From the NCBI GenBank assembly GCA_011391755.1, contig JAABPZ010000093.1, positions 1-6,106 of the forward strand: a stretch of DNA of 6,106 nucleotides, given 5' to 3'. The stretch comes from Methanothrix sp. GTDB taxonomy: Archaea > Halobacteriota > Methanosarcinia > Methanotrichales > Methanotrichaceae. The position numbers and the translations under genes were made by a program. Below are positions 5,718-6,106 of this stretch, piece by piece. Each line of letters begins with the position of its first letter. Position 1 is the first letter of the stretch. Under the pieces are notes generated by a model, which saw only the letters and a list, made by a program, of their open reading frames with translations, had not been told where the DNA came from and did no database searches.

Positions 5718-5873
5718 ACTTTGTGAGCTCTGTGTCTTTGTGGTTGATGGTCGCGATAGGGGCTTTAGTTGCAACCTGCGACGACTTTTCACCACAAAGG
5801 AACAAAGTCACAAAGAACAACAAAAAAACACAGCGAACGGACGGCCACCACAGAGACACAGAGCGCACAGAGG
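5718..5873. repeat. Dispersed intergenic repeat of the CACAGAGACACAGAG type, inverted arrangement
   Basis: Three related units are visible. The left unit (5718-5746) matches the reverse complement of the right unit (5845-5873) at 24 of 29 positions by eye. A middle unit (5790-5815) lies in the same orientation as the right one and is more diverged. Inside the large inverted repeat a second pair, GTCGC (5750-5754) and GCGAC (5778-5782), encloses the palindrome GTTGCAAC (5768-5775). Such purine/CACAGAG repeats occur between genes in many bacteria and archaea and are a known source of spurious peptides (HHRDTER-like). It is not an insertion sequence: no transposase is present. Its role is unknown. 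Confidence 0.7.
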
Positions 5874-6106
5874 ACCCACAGAGCGATTTTATTCTTGTTC
5901 TAGTTTTGCGCTCTGGCGCCATTTTAAACAGCAATCCTCTTTATTATTACTAACATTACTATTATTATCCTCATCCCTATTTTCTGGCACCGCCGGTGCC
6001 ATTGATGTGCAGGTCGGGCCCGTGGCAGAGCCAGGCGGAGCAATCATCCTGGTGGTGGATGGTCTGGGCTCTTCTTACGTCTATCCGGAGCATCGCGCCT
6101 ATGCCC
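5740..6106 (+). CDS. Partial secreted protein, alkaline-phosphatase-superfamily-like N-terminus, start uncertain
   Basis: The frame is open from 5650 to the window edge. Its recognisable part begins about 5926: a basic/polar lead (FKQQSS), a very hydrophobic leucine-rich signal segment (5935-5985), a likely cleavage site GTAGA, then IDVQVGPVAEPGGAIILVVD and GLGSSYVYPEHRAYA. The strand IILVVDGLG with its aspartate resembles the first metal-binding strand of the alkaline phosphatase / phosphoglycerate mutase superfamily; the rest lies outside the window. The start cannot be settled. In-frame candidates are ATG 5677, TTG 5698, 5701 and 5710, and GTG 5740 (used here as the most downstream), all lying before or inside the repeat; none follows until GTG 6007, which would delete the signal peptide. 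The leader is likely to be a repeat-derived extension, or the native start has been damaged. Confidence 0.5.
   Translation, partial: MVDGRDRGFSCNLRRLFTTKEQSHKEQQKNTANGRPPQRHRAHRGPTERFYSCSSFALWRHFKQQSSLLLLTLLLLSSSLFSGTAGAIDVQVGPVAEPGGAIILVVDGLGSSYVYPEHRAYA

Noticed and set aside
5718..5873. CRISPR array
   Set aside because: The units are diverged, differ in orientation and lack evenly sized unique spacers; no cas gene is present.
5644..5953. Short frames on both strands across the repeat (HHRDTER- and SLCGSSVRSVSLWW-like peptides)
   Set aside because: These are the well-known spurious translations of CACAGAG-type intergenic repeats, not genes.

Overview
The window looks like a piece of a methanogenic archaeal chromosome, most likely from the Methanothrix (Methanosaeta) or wider Methanosarcinales group. 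The evidence is a bifunctional Fae-Hps enzyme, a methanofuran-type ATP-grasp ligase resembling MfnD, and GGTGA/GGAGG ribosome sites matching the archaeal 16S 3' end. It is also consistent that T-runs follow several genes and that some genes carry TATA boxes. The genus is inference, not proof.

Layout. A minus-strand gene (63-791) encodes a secreted protein built from three diverged repeats. A roughly 345-base non-coding stretch with divergent promoters follows. On the plus strand come a four-helix PsiE-family membrane protein (1136-1543), an MfnD-like ligase (1605-2513), a secreted DNRLRE/CBM96-like beta protein (2574-3149), a likely 24-codon hydrophobic small ORF (3168-3242), a thioredoxin-CcdA fusion (3242-4402) and Fae-Hps (4473-5660). 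The right end holds a CACAGAGACACAGAG-type intergenic repeat (about 5718-5873). The beginning of a secreted protein with an alkaline-phosphatase-superfamily-like N-terminus runs off the window.

How the genes relate. MfnD and Fae-Hps both belong to archaeal C1 metabolism: MfnD helps make the C1 carrier methanofuran, and Fae-Hps links formaldehyde, tetrahydromethanopterin and pentose phosphates. The secreted CBM96-like protein carries a CxxC pair and lies directly upstream of a membrane thiol-electron carrier with an extracytoplasmic thioredoxin domain, so a substrate-reductase relation is possible. The left part (secreted repeat protein, PsiE) is visibly more AT-rich than the GC-rich ligase and Fae-Hps genes.

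The least expected signals are regulatory. Before the thioredoxin-CcdA gene, three complementary segments (GGGGGATT, AATCCCCC, GGGGATT) can form either of two mutually exclusive hairpins inside a small ORF that ends in a TGATG stop/start overlap. Before fae-hps, the Shine-Dalgarno sequence sits in a hairpin arm and the TTG start lies in a T-tract. The gene at the right edge reads open straight through the dispersed repeat, with no ordinary start codon close to its signal peptide.
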